Below, piece by piece: positions 7,901 to 14,330 of a DNA stretch of 21,664 nucleotides. The notes beneath the pieces are model-generated. The model was given only the letters and a program-made list of their open reading frames with translations. It had not been told where the DNA came from and ran no database searches. A program made the translations under genes and the position numbers. Numbering within the stretch: the stretch's first letter is position 1; every line of letters starts with the position of its first letter. Source of the stretch: CAYOLL01 sp964404765 [NCBI: uncultured Gemmatimonadota bacterium] (GTDB lineage Bacteria; 4572-55); the NCBI GenBank assembly GCA_964404765.1, contig CAYOLL010000103.1, positions 1-21,664 of the forward strand, written 5' to 3'.

Positions 7901-9540
7901 AAACAATTGAGACCGCCGCCCCAGGTGCCAATCCACAAAACTCCATGCCCGTCCTTGACTATTGCTCGGACTTGATCGTGACTAAGACTGGACGTGTCAC
8001 TCTCGTTATGACGAAAGTTGCGGAATTCACCGCTGCGCGGATCAAAACGATCCAAACCACTGTATGTGCCAATCCACAAATAGCCACTATCGGCAAAAAG
8101 CGCACGCACGCGATCATTACTGAGGCTGTTGGGATTCTTCTGATCGTTGAGATAGCGAACACAGCGCCCGGTCACCGGATCCAGTTGATTCAAACCACCG
8201 CCGCTGGTGCCGATCCAAAGCGCGCCGGCGCTATCCTCCATAATTGCCCGTACTTGATTGCTGCTCAGACTGGCCGGATCATCCGGGTTGCTCCTAAAAT
8301 GACGAAATGACCGTTGGTAACCTTGCGAAAGGTTCATGGAACCATCCCACATATCCAAACCGCCATCGGTGCCGATCCAGCGCCGCCCGGTACGGTCTTC
8401 GTAAATCGCCCAGACTAAATTATGGCTCAAACCGTCCGGCAAATCGGAATCAAAACCGACATGCTGAAATTTAGGCGGCTTCAAATCTGTTTTGCTACGC
8501 CCGCCGCCGCGAGTGCCTATCCACAGCACGTTGCTCCGGTCTTGAAAAAATGTGCGTACATCATCATGGGTCAGCGCGCCTGGCGTTTTGGCTTTTTGAT
8601 GATACTGACTAAATCGGTCCGCTTGCGGGTCGTAGATATTTAAGCCGCCACGCATCGTAGCGATCCAGATGCGTCCGGCGGCATCTTCAAAAATATCGTT
8701 AACGGCTTCATGACTGAGACTATTCGGATTATTATCCTGAGGGAGAAAGTGTTGAGAGGCCCCGGTTTGCGGGTTGAAACGATTCAAGCCGCTGCGTGTG
8801 CCGATCCAGAGGCTGCCGGCGGTGTCAAAAAGCAGTTTGCGAATACGATTGTCGGTCAGACTGTTAGAGTCGGCGGGGTTATGGTAGAAATGCCGTGCCT
8901 GTCCGGTACGCGGGTCCAGGTGATTCAAGCCATTACTTGTGCCAACCCACAACATACCGGCGCTGTCTTCTTCCATAGTCCAAACGGCATTTTGACTTAG
9001 GGAGGTGGAATCATCAGGGTTGTGCGCATATTTTACAAACTCGGCGCGATTGCCTTGGACAGGCAGACTCAGCTTGTTTAAACCGCCGCCATCCGTGCCA
9101 ATCCAAAGCGTAGCGCCGGCCCGATCTATAAACAGACTTTGTGCCCGATTTGACCCAATACTGTGCGGGTCATTCACGCTATATGTATGGTGTTGAAATC
9201 TTCCGGTGTCCGGGTTATAGCAATCGAGACCACCACCCCAGGTGCCAAGCCAGATATTGCCGTCGCCATCAACAGCAATCGCACTGATATTGTTATTGGC
9301 CAATGACAGGCTGTCACCCGGTACGTTGCGATAAATTTGCAAATTATAGCCGTCATAACGATTCAGCCCGTCTTCAGTCCCAAACCACAAAAAGCCCTGG
9401 CGATCCTGTGCGACGGCGTACACGGTCGCGTGTGAAAGCCCTTCTTGCACTGACAGACGTTCAAAGGCTAACGGGTCTGCCAAAACAATTGCGGCATGAA
9501 ACAAAATAATTAAAGATAGGGGAAGCAAATTAAATCGCAT
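4903..9540 (-). CDS. Hybrid sensor histidine kinase with two-propeller sensor and two kinase cores
   Basis: This 1545-aa protein starts with a signal peptide (MRFNLL..., probable cleavage after VLA, ~residue 21). Fourteen Reg_prop blades follow (repeated LWIGT-type motif, ~26-690), enough for two seven-bladed propellers, then a Y_Y_Y domain (~720-800) and one membrane helix (~809-828). The cytoplasmic part has HisKA with the phospho-acceptor H863 (SHELRTP) and an HATPase with N981, DTGIGI and GTGLGLA. A receiver follows (D1136/D1137, phospho-acceptor D1180, T1210, K1232), then a coiled linker and a second kinase core with H1292 (FAHEMRNALTG) and an HATPase ending in GTGLGLN. The second ATPase reads DNATGI where the usual motif is DxGxGI. 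The known HTCS role is sensing extracytoplasmic ligands, often glycans, but the usual C-terminal AraC DNA-binding domain is absent. A TTG 36 bp upstream extends the frame; the ATG is chosen because it begins the signal peptide. No strong ribosome site is visible. The triple-TIR gene follows. Confidence 0.93.
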   Translation of the reverse strand: MRFNLLPLSLIILFHAAIVLADPLAFERLSVQEGLSHATVYAVAQDRQGFLWFGTEDGLNRYDGYNLQIYRNVPGDSLSLANNNISAIAVDGDGNIWLGTWGGGLDCYNPDTGRFQHHTYSVNDPHSIGSNRAQSLFIDRAGATLWIGTDGGGLNKLSLPVQGNRAEFVKYAHNPDDSTSLSQNAVWTMEEDSAGMLWVGTSNGLNHLDPRTGQARHFYHNPADSNSLTDNRIRKLLFDTAGSLWIGTRSGLNRFNPQTGASQHFLPQDNNPNSLSHEAVNDIFEDAAGRIWIATMRGGLNIYDPQADRFSQYHQKAKTPGALTHDDVRTFFQDRSNVLWIGTRGGGRSKTDLKPPKFQHVGFDSDLPDGLSHNLVWAIYEDRTGRRWIGTDGGLDMWDGSMNLSQGYQRSFRHFRSNPDDPASLSSNQVRAIMEDSAGALWIGTSGGGLNQLDPVTGRCVRYLNDQKNPNSLSNDRVRALFADSGYLWIGTYSGLDRFDPRSGEFRNFRHNESDTSSLSHDQVRAIVKDGHGVLWIGTWGGGLNCFDPSTGRFESYRHSAQNPNSLSHDYVNSLLFSDNGNLWIGTNQGLNCFDPVHKTFRRYFEKDGLPNDYIIGMLTDAEGQLWLSTNKGLSRLNPQTNTFRNYDVFDGLQSNIFNDGAFAKSRDGWLFFGGIDGFNYFDPARVQDNPYPPPIALTAFSILGHPADFEHSLATIPLVHLSYNQNFFAVEFAALDFTRPEKNRYQYQLQGVDKTWIEAGSRRYAGYPNLNGGVYIFRVKGANNDGVWNETGVSLKILVDPPPWKTWWAYALYILMLTGVIFGYVRFKTLAHEKELEQQRILVDGLRRIDKMKDEFLANTSHELRTPLNGIIGLAESLMDGATGVLPKPTRDNLQMIVGSGRRLTKLVDNILDFAKLKSQKAVVEARPQDLHHITAAVLELSRHLLGGKAVQLVNQIAPGTLVLADENRLQQILHNLVGNAIKFTESGAVTVSSALADGGYLQICISDTGIGIPKDKFARIFESFEQADGSTARLYGGTGLGLAITKELVELHGGKIWVDSEINVGSKFIFTLPPASGEIAPRPAQRSEQMMADEAGAFLQRVADNQPSSEAAAEMPVHPDAHSFSSGLKILVVDDEPVNRQVLNNTLSVLKIQVIEAEDGPSGLVAIEADLPHLVLLDVMMPRMSGFEVCRKIREKYVANDLPVIMLTAKNQAADVIEGLSCGANDYLIKPFSRTELVARLKTHLSLSNLYANLDEKVKERTRQLEGAHQKILKLEKNALEQQMAGGFAHEMRNALTGASMVVQTVIQDGKTLCEHNADLLGRAFHRVEGLITEHEWDDVVRDFQQIEENEERLDQALRIVETATNRALNVTTLIFEYSKLNTARRGKESVDPAEVLQKTLAQFKPDLDAMQIAVELDIAPIPPQQASPRHFESIFTHLIGNARDAYREVQDNRSKQLHISLREKGPNLEFQVRDNATGIKPADLERLFTPFFSTKPTNGTGLGLNYVRKLAQLYEGDISIESEVGIGATFTVTFMAQPYVKN

Positions 9541-9607
9541 CAGTCTCAGGAAGTAAAGGGTTGTAAAATCATACAAATCGATTCGACGCTAATAATAATA
9601 CCATCGC

Positions 9608-9636
9608 AAGTTATCCACAAAACATCCGCTTGTCAA
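9608..9636 (-). promoter_or_regulatory. Candidate sigma70-type promoter of the hybrid kinase
   Basis: On the minus strand a perfect TTGACA (9631-9636) is followed after 17 bp by TAACTT (9608-9613), about 70 bp upstream of the kinase ATG. The -35 is consensus and the -10 is weak. A consensus DnaA box (TTATCCACA, 9611-9619) overlaps the -10 and the spacer. Many FCB bacteria use other promoter motifs, which limits confidence. Confidence 0.35.
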
Positions 9637-9690
9637 CCCACTTTTTTATGCAAGCGAACAAATCTGGGCTGCGTGCGAGAATGTTGAGGC

Positions 9691-9723
9691 AGACCTGACG
9701 GGTTTCCGAAACCCGTCAGGTCT
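9691..9723. terminator. Perfect 15-bp hairpin in a divergent intergenic region
   Basis: Arms 9691-9705 and 9709-9723 are exact reverse complements (AGACCTGACGGGTTT and its complement) around a 3-nt CCG loop, followed on the plus strand by a short T run (9723-9726, inside TCTTTT). It has the form of a strong intrinsic terminator, yet the flanking genes diverge from here and no plus-strand gene ends before it. It may block read-through between divergent promoters, or be a REP/MITE-like repeat. Confidence 0.55.
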
Positions 9724-9781
9724 TTTGCGGTTATCGCTATGAAGTGGCATAGTGGCTGGTCCGGGATTTCTAAAAAAGTAA

Positions 9782-9801
9782 TATAATTTACATTATGTAA
9801 A
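9782..9801 (+). promoter_or_regulatory. -10-like hexamer overlapping a 7-1-7 palindrome
   Basis: TATAAT (9782-9787) adjoins a perfect interrupted palindrome, TTTACAT-T-ATGTAAA (9787-9801). It lies about 85 bp upstream of the antiporter ATG. The layout is what a repressor operator over a transcription start would look like. No good -35 is seen 16-18 bp upstream, so either an activator-dependent promoter or chance remains possible. Confidence 0.4.
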
Positions 9802-9885
9802 CTTAAAAATCAATTTGAATTGGCAGCGGTTTTTATTAGCACTTTTAAGCCTTTTGCCTTAACTTTCAACAGGCAGGGTCAAATA

Positions 9886-11214
9886 ATGCAAAAAATGAAT
9901 CACTTGATAATTCTGGTTATTATCGGCGTAGTCATGTTGCTGACGCCATTTTTGCATCTGGATGCAGAACAGCCCATTAATGATGCAACGATGATGCTCG
10001 GCTTTATTATTGTCGCCGCGTTTTTTAGCGGTCAATTGACAAATTCACTTAATTTGCCAAAAATTACCGGCTATATGATTATTGGCGTTCTGTGCGGTCC
10101 CTGGGTTCTCAAATTAGTAACCTATGAGCATTTGACCCAATTGAAGCTGATTGATAAATTAGCGCTGGCGCTAATTTCATTTACAGCCGGCGCCGAGTTA
10201 AAATTTGGCCATATTCGCAGCCAATTTCGCAGCATTAGTCTGATTATTATGATGCAGTGCGTCACAACTTTTGTGTTGCTGACGACCGTCGTCTATGTCA
10301 GTCGTGGACTAATCGCCGGTCTGGAAAACCAGCCCTTACCGGTTATCCTTAGCTTTTGCTGCATTATCGGCACCATTGGCATCGCCAAGTCACCCTGGGA
10401 AACCATAGCGATCATTATCGAAACACGCGCCCGGGGCAAGTTAACGGACACTGTTTTGGGCATTACCATCCTGAAAGATATTGTTGTTATTATCTTGTTT
10501 ACACTGGTGCTGAATCTTGTTAAGCCAATTGTTGATCCAACCCTGCATTTTAGTCTGATCAGCCTGGGCTATTTATTTGGCGAAATGCTGCTATCCATTG
10601 GAGTCGGCGCTGTTTTTGGCTGGATTGTGATTATCTACTTGCGTTACATCCGTCATGAGACGCTTATATTTATCCTGAGTCTGGTTTTTTTTATTGTGGT
10701 TGTCTGCGATCAATTTCATTTAGAGCTTTTGTTGACCTGCATAGCCACGGGCTTTGTGGTGCAGGCATTTTCCCCGTTTGGTCATACTTTTTTAGAGTCG
10801 GTTGAACGTGGTTCACTGCCGGTTTATCTCGTCTTTTTTTCATTAGCCGGGGCTAAGGTTAATCTACCGACATTTTACCACCTGTGGCCATTGGCGCTCA
10901 TCATTGTGCCATCCCGTATTCTGGCGGTTTTTTTAGGCACATACTGGGGCGCCACTCTGGCCGGCGATGAACCAAAAATCAAGCGTTACGCCTGGGCGGG
11001 CTTTATTGGTCAGGCCGGCGTTACCTTAGGCCTGGCTATTTTGGCAGAAAATCAGCTTCCAATTATTGGCGGCATAATTAAAGACATCGTCGTAGCCTGC
11101 ATTGTCATTAATCTGATGATCGGGCCGATACTTTTTAAATGGGCGCTGCATAAATCGGGTGAGATCAATTCCGCGGCAGGTCTCCCCCATTCCCCGGCTG
11201 ACAAGCAGGCTTAA
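9886..11214 (+). CDS. Cation:proton antiporter, CPA/Kef-like
   Basis: This is a 442-aa integral membrane protein with about 12-13 hydrophobic helices spanning nearly its whole length and a short polar C-terminal tail without a TrkA-N domain. The segment LGITILKD (191-198) sits where CPA exchangers carry their ion-binding pair; here the pair is Lys197-Asp198 instead of ND, QD or DD. GQAGVTLGLA (375-384) matches the conserved late helix of the family. The expected role is Na+ or K+ exchange for H+ across the inner membrane. The frame can be read from a TTG at 9820, but the ATG at 9886 is preferred: AGGCAGGG lies 7 bp upstream and the first helix starts right after it. It is transcribed away from the sensor kinase. 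Substrate cannot be assigned from sequence. Confidence 0.85.
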   Translation: MQKMNHLIILVIIGVVMLLTPFLHLDAEQPINDATMMLGFIIVAAFFSGQLTNSLNLPKITGYMIIGVLCGPWVLKLVTYEHLTQLKLIDKLALALISFTAGAELKFGHIRSQFRSISLIIMMQCVTTFVLLTTVVYVSRGLIAGLENQPLPVILSFCCIIGTIGIAKSPWETIAIIIETRARGKLTDTVLGITILKDIVVIILFTLVLNLVKPIVDPTLHFSLISLGYLFGEMLLSIGVGAVFGWIVIIYLRYIRHETLIFILSLVFFIVVVCDQFHLELLLTCIATGFVVQAFSPFGHTFLESVERGSLPVYLVFFSLAGAKVNLPTFYHLWPLALIIVPSRILAVFLGTYWGATLAGDEPKIKRYAWAGFIGQAGVTLGLAILAENQLPIIGGIIKDIVVACIVINLMIGPILFKWALHKSGEINSAAGLPHSPADKQA

Positions 11215-11295
11215 TTATCCGGAATGAATATCATTTTGCGCTTAGAAACAACAGGTTTCAAAAAAATCGTTTCCTAATTGAAAAACACAACATAA

Positions 11296-11320
11296 AGTAT
11301 TTTAGTAGCCATAAAATACT
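11296..11320 (+). promoter_or_regulatory. Inverted repeat just upstream of murJ
   Basis: Perfect 9-bp arms AGTATTTTA (11296-11304) and TAAAATACT (11312-11320) flank a 7-nt spacer, 17 bp before the murJ start. No T run follows. It could be an operator or a 5'-leader hairpin; being AT-rich, it is only moderately significant. Confidence 0.35.
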
Positions 11321-11337
11321 ACCTGTAGTAAATCATT

Positions 11338-12912
11338 ATGTCTAAAGAAGCCCAACAAATTACGCGCTCTGCCGGGGCCATGACGGTTGCCACCGCCATT
11401 AGTCGTTTAACCGGTTTGCTGCGAGACATCCTAAAAGCGCACTACTTTGGAACCGGTTTGGTTGCGGACGCTTTTACAGTGGCGTTTCGATTACCCAATC
11501 TACTGCGCCGTCTGCTTGGCGAAGGGACGCTAAGTGCTGCTTTTATACCTGTTTATGCCGACTATCGCTTGCGGATGACTGAAGCGGAGTCCTGGCGATT
11601 TGTCAACGTAATATTTAATTTGTTGACAATCGTGGCCGCTGCTTTTACACTGATCGGGATGGCCTGGGCTGAGCCGTTAGTCCGCTTATTTGCGCCCGGT
11701 TTTGCCCTGCAACCGGAAAAGCTCACGCTGACCGTCAATCTGACCGTGTGGTTATTTCCATACCTGATTTTTGTTGTGTGGGCGGCTTTGGCCATGGCTG
11801 TCCTTAATTCACACAAGCGCTTTTTTTTGCCGGCGTTGGCTCCGATTTTTCTAAATCTGGCCTCTATATTCGCCATGATGCTGGGTCCTTGGCTGGGCCC
11901 GGAGCAGTCGAGTCAGATTTATGCGTTGGCCTGGGGCACTTTGATTGGTGGTCTCGGCCAATTCGTCATGCAGTTGCCCGCCCTCAAACGAATCGGGTTC
12001 AAATATGAACTGCTATTGCCCTGGAAACATGAAGGTGTGCGACAAGTTCTAAAGCTAATGGGGCCAGGACTGTTTGCGCTTGGTGTGGCGGAGCTTAATA
12101 TTTTTGTAGATACATTTATGGCGTCAATGCTGGAAGAAGGCAGTGTGGCCGCGCTGGAATATGCCAGTCGCCTGATGCAATTGCCTTTAGGAATCTTTGC
12201 CGTCTCGATCAGCACTGCTGTTCTGCCCGGTTTATCCGAGCGCGTGAGTCAGAAGGATTTGCCGGGTCTTAAGCATATCTTGAATCATACTTTACGGCTT
12301 ATCTTTTTCATCATGCTACCGGCCAGTTTGGGTTTAGTCGCGCTTCAAGAACCGATTATCGCGTTAGTGTACCAGCGCGGTGTATTCGATCAAAACTCCG
12401 CGGCATTAACCGGCGCTGCCCTTGTTTATTACAGCCTCGGCTTAGTTGCTTATGGCGGTGTAAAAGTCGCGGCCCAGGCATTCTTTGCCCAAAAAGACAC
12501 CGCCACACCGGTCAAAGTCGGCGTAGTGGCGATGTTGACCAACATTGTGTTGAATTTTTTGCTGATCAAACCGCTTAAAATAGGTGGATTAGCGCTGGCA
12601 ACTTCCATATCTTCCTTTGTTAATATGGCGTTGCTGCTCCTGATTTTAAGACGACAAATCGGTATACTCGGCGGGCGCGCCTTATTTACTTCGTTCTGCA
12701 AGTCTTTGGCGCTTAGTTTGATCATGGCTTTTATGGCCTGGCTTTTTTATAAGCAATTCGCCACAATCTGGGGTTTTGATACCCAAGTTCAGCGAATAAC
12801 CGTCACGATTGGCGCTATTGGGGTAGGCGTCGCTGTTTACGCCGGATTGGCCAAGCTATTTAATTTGGATGAACTGCAAGATTTAACGTCCGCATTCCGC
12901 CGTAAACGATAA
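11338..12912 (+). CDS. murJ: Lipid II flippase MurJ (MviN family)
   Basis: This 524-aa polytopic protein has the full length and hydrophobic pattern of the MOP-superfamily MurJ (about 14 helices). The N-terminal signature is typical: SRLTGLLRD, then ADAFTVAFRLPNLLRRLLGEG and SAAFIPVY. A later conserved stretch is MQLPLGIFAVSISTAVLPGLS. MurJ moves undecaprenyl-linked lipid II from the cytoplasmic to the outer face of the inner membrane for peptidoglycan assembly. The ATG fits the family's N-terminus although its ribosome site is weak. The receiver gene follows 34 bp downstream and may be cotranscribed. Confidence 0.95.
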   Translation: MSKEAQQITRSAGAMTVATAISRLTGLLRDILKAHYFGTGLVADAFTVAFRLPNLLRRLLGEGTLSAAFIPVYADYRLRMTEAESWRFVNVIFNLLTIVAAAFTLIGMAWAEPLVRLFAPGFALQPEKLTLTVNLTVWLFPYLIFVVWAALAMAVLNSHKRFFLPALAPIFLNLASIFAMMLGPWLGPEQSSQIYALAWGTLIGGLGQFVMQLPALKRIGFKYELLLPWKHEGVRQVLKLMGPGLFALGVAELNIFVDTFMASMLEEGSVAALEYASRLMQLPLGIFAVSISTAVLPGLSERVSQKDLPGLKHILNHTLRLIFFIMLPASLGLVALQEPIIALVYQRGVFDQNSAALTGAALVYYSLGLVAYGGVKVAAQAFFAQKDTATPVKVGVVAMLTNIVLNFLLIKPLKIGGLALATSISSFVNMALLLLILRRQIGILGGRALFTSFCKSLALSLIMAFMAWLFYKQFATIWGFDTQVQRITVTIGAIGVGVAVYAGLAKLFNLDELQDLTSAFRRKR

Positions 12913-12946
12913 AAAATCCAATCACTATTTGATCAGGAGCATGCAC

Positions 12947-13318
12947 ATGAAAAAAATTTTGGTTGTTGATGACGAAAGGGATATTCAACTGTTGTTTCAG
13001 CAAAAATTCCGCAAGGAGATCAAAAGCGGTGAATTGGCCTTCGATTTTGTTTTTTCCGGTGAAGCCGCGGTGGAATATTTAAGCCAGGGCGGTCTGGACA
13101 TTATTTTAATTTTATCGGATGTGAACATGCCCGGCATGAGCGGACTGATGCTGCTTCAGCATATTAAAGCGCACCGCCCCACTTTAAAGGTAATGATGAT
13201 TACGGCTTACGGCGATGAACAAAATTACAAGCAGGCGATGTCCTACGGCGCTGACGATTTTTTGACCAAGCCGCTTGACTTTAGCGATCTGCGGGATAAA
13301 ATTAAAGATTTGGCCTGA
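12947..13318 (+). CDS. Stand-alone receiver-domain response regulator
   Basis: This 123-aa protein is a single CheY-like receiver with no output domain. The acidic pair is D8/D9 (VVDDE), the phospho-acceptor is D58 (LILSDVNMP), and T86 (MITAYGD) and K108 (FLTKPLD) complete the active site. Two in-frame ATGs are close together. The second (12947) is chosen because AGGAG lies 7 bp before it and only 1 bp before the first (12941). It would act by docking to a partner protein or in a phosphorelay. No partner adjoins it; the nearest kinase is the hybrid sensor ~3.4 kb upstream on the other strand. Confidence 0.92.
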   Translation: MKKILVVDDERDIQLLFQQKFRKEIKSGELAFDFVFSGEAAVEYLSQGGLDIILILSDVNMPGMSGLMLLQHIKAHRPTLKVMMITAYGDEQNYKQAMSYGADDFLTKPLDFSDLRDKIKDLA

Positions 13319-13820
13319 ATTGTTGGCCGACCTGTTACTTGTATTACCAGGCGAGCTGATAACCGCCTGCACTCGGGCTTCATTCTGAAAGAATCTTTTT
13401 ACGGCGATAGCTCAGTGCTGATTTGAAAAAAAGATTCTTGAGGAATGCCATCTGAAGCGGTTGAAATAGCTCCCGACAAACTTCTGCCCGGCTGCATTAG
13501 CATTTTTTGGATAATGACGCTGATTCTTTGCTTGATTTTGTTTAGAGAATTTGTTTAATTGATGTCGTTACCTTTTTTCTGATTCACAAGATAACTAAAC
13601 AAAACAGGTCAGGAATATTCTAACCTGAAAAGTTCGTAACTATTCAGCCAAACCGGCACAAAAACACAACGGGTACCGAAAAATATTATTGTTTCTTACT
13701 TTATTAACTGTTGCGCCGCAATTTCTCTCTTCGTGGTGGTTTGGGTCTTAGTGACTGAATAAATACAAAAATTCAAGACCCGCCATCAATAATTCAGAAC
13801 GCATCAAATCAGGAGTCTCT
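13319..13820. other. 502-bp non-coding gap with several inverted repeats
   Basis: No credible coding frame is seen. Three inverted repeats stand out. CAGGCG/CGCCTG (13348-13353 and 13364-13369, 10-nt loop) lies just after the receiver gene and could help end transcription, although no T run follows. A perfect 12-bp pair lies at 13389-13400 and 13428-13439 with a 27-nt loop. A perfect 10-bp pair, TTTTGTTTAG and its complement, lies at 13536-13545 and 13595-13604. The right end holds AGGAG (13811-13815), the ribosome site of guaD. A structured RNA or leader is possible, but no known RNA family is recognised. Confidence 0.5.
13389..13439. repeat. 12-bp perfect inverted repeat
   Basis: AAGAATCTTTTT (13389-13400) is the exact reverse complement of 13428-13439, enclosing 27 nt. 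As RNA this gives a stem-loop with an A/U-rich inner stem. It may be part of a terminator for the murJ-receiver transcript or the footprint of a small mobile repeat. Confidence 0.4.
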
Positions 13821-14291
13821 ATGACCCACGAAAACTATATGCGCGAAGCCATTCAGCTATCAATTCAAATGATGGAGGCGAATCATGGCGGCCCCTTTGG
13901 CGCAGTGATCATCAAAGAGGGGCAGATTATTGGCCGCGGTTTTAATCAAGTCACAACTTCCAATGATCCAACCGCTCATGCCGAAGTGACGGCTATCCGT
14001 GACGCCTGTCGGAACTTAAATAATTTTAGCCTTAACGGTTGTGATTTATACACCAGTTGCGAGCCCTGTCCGATGTGTCTGGCAGCTATTTATTGGGCGC
14101 GAATTGATCGCATTTATTATGCCAATACGCATTTAGACGCTGCCGCTATTGACTTTGACGATGCTTTCCTGTATACGGAAATTGCAAAGCCGATATATCA
14201 GCGGACAATTCCTATGGTACAATTACTACGGGATGAGGCCCTGACGGCTTTCCATAAATGGCGCGAAAAACACGATAAAATTCCATATTAA
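13821..14291 (+). CDS. guaD: Guanine deaminase (cytidine-deaminase fold)
   Basis: This 156-aa zinc hydrolase converts guanine to xanthine and ammonia in purine salvage or catabolism. Zinc ligands are H53 (in TAHAEV) with C83 and C86 (PCPMC), and the proton-shuttling glutamate is E55. The conserved stretches GGPFGAVI, TTSNDPTAHAEVTAIR, YTSCEPCPMCLAAIYWAR and the C-terminal FDDAF...KPIYQRTIP closely follow Bacillus subtilis GuaD, which is the same length as far as I recall. A related nucleoside deaminase activity is less likely. AGGAG lies 5 bp before the ATG. fbp follows after 39 bp, suggesting one transcript. Confidence 0.9.
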   Translation: MTHENYMREAIQLSIQMMEANHGGPFGAVIIKEGQIIGRGFNQVTTSNDPTAHAEVTAIRDACRNLNNFSLNGCDLYTSCEPCPMCLAAIYWARIDRIYYANTHLDAAAIDFDDAFLYTEIAKPIYQRTIPMVQLLRDEALTAFHKWREKHDKIPY

Positions 14292-14330
14292 GCAAAAACC
14301 ACGCATCCTAAAAATTTGAAGGAGTTCGCA

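Noticed and set aside
9611-9619. Replication origin suggested by a consensus DnaA box
   Set aside because: Only one box was noticed, with no cluster, no AT-rich unwinding region and no dnaA or dnaN nearby.
13729-13785. Third copy of the dispersed repeat, suggested by CTTCGTGG and GTCTTAGTGACTG
   Set aside because: Only short words match; the interior with TTTTTTTGATCT and the end structure are absent.
13319-13820. Purine riboswitch upstream of guanine deaminase
   Set aside because: The conserved three-way-junction core could not be identified, and the inverted repeats do not arrange as P1-P2-P3.
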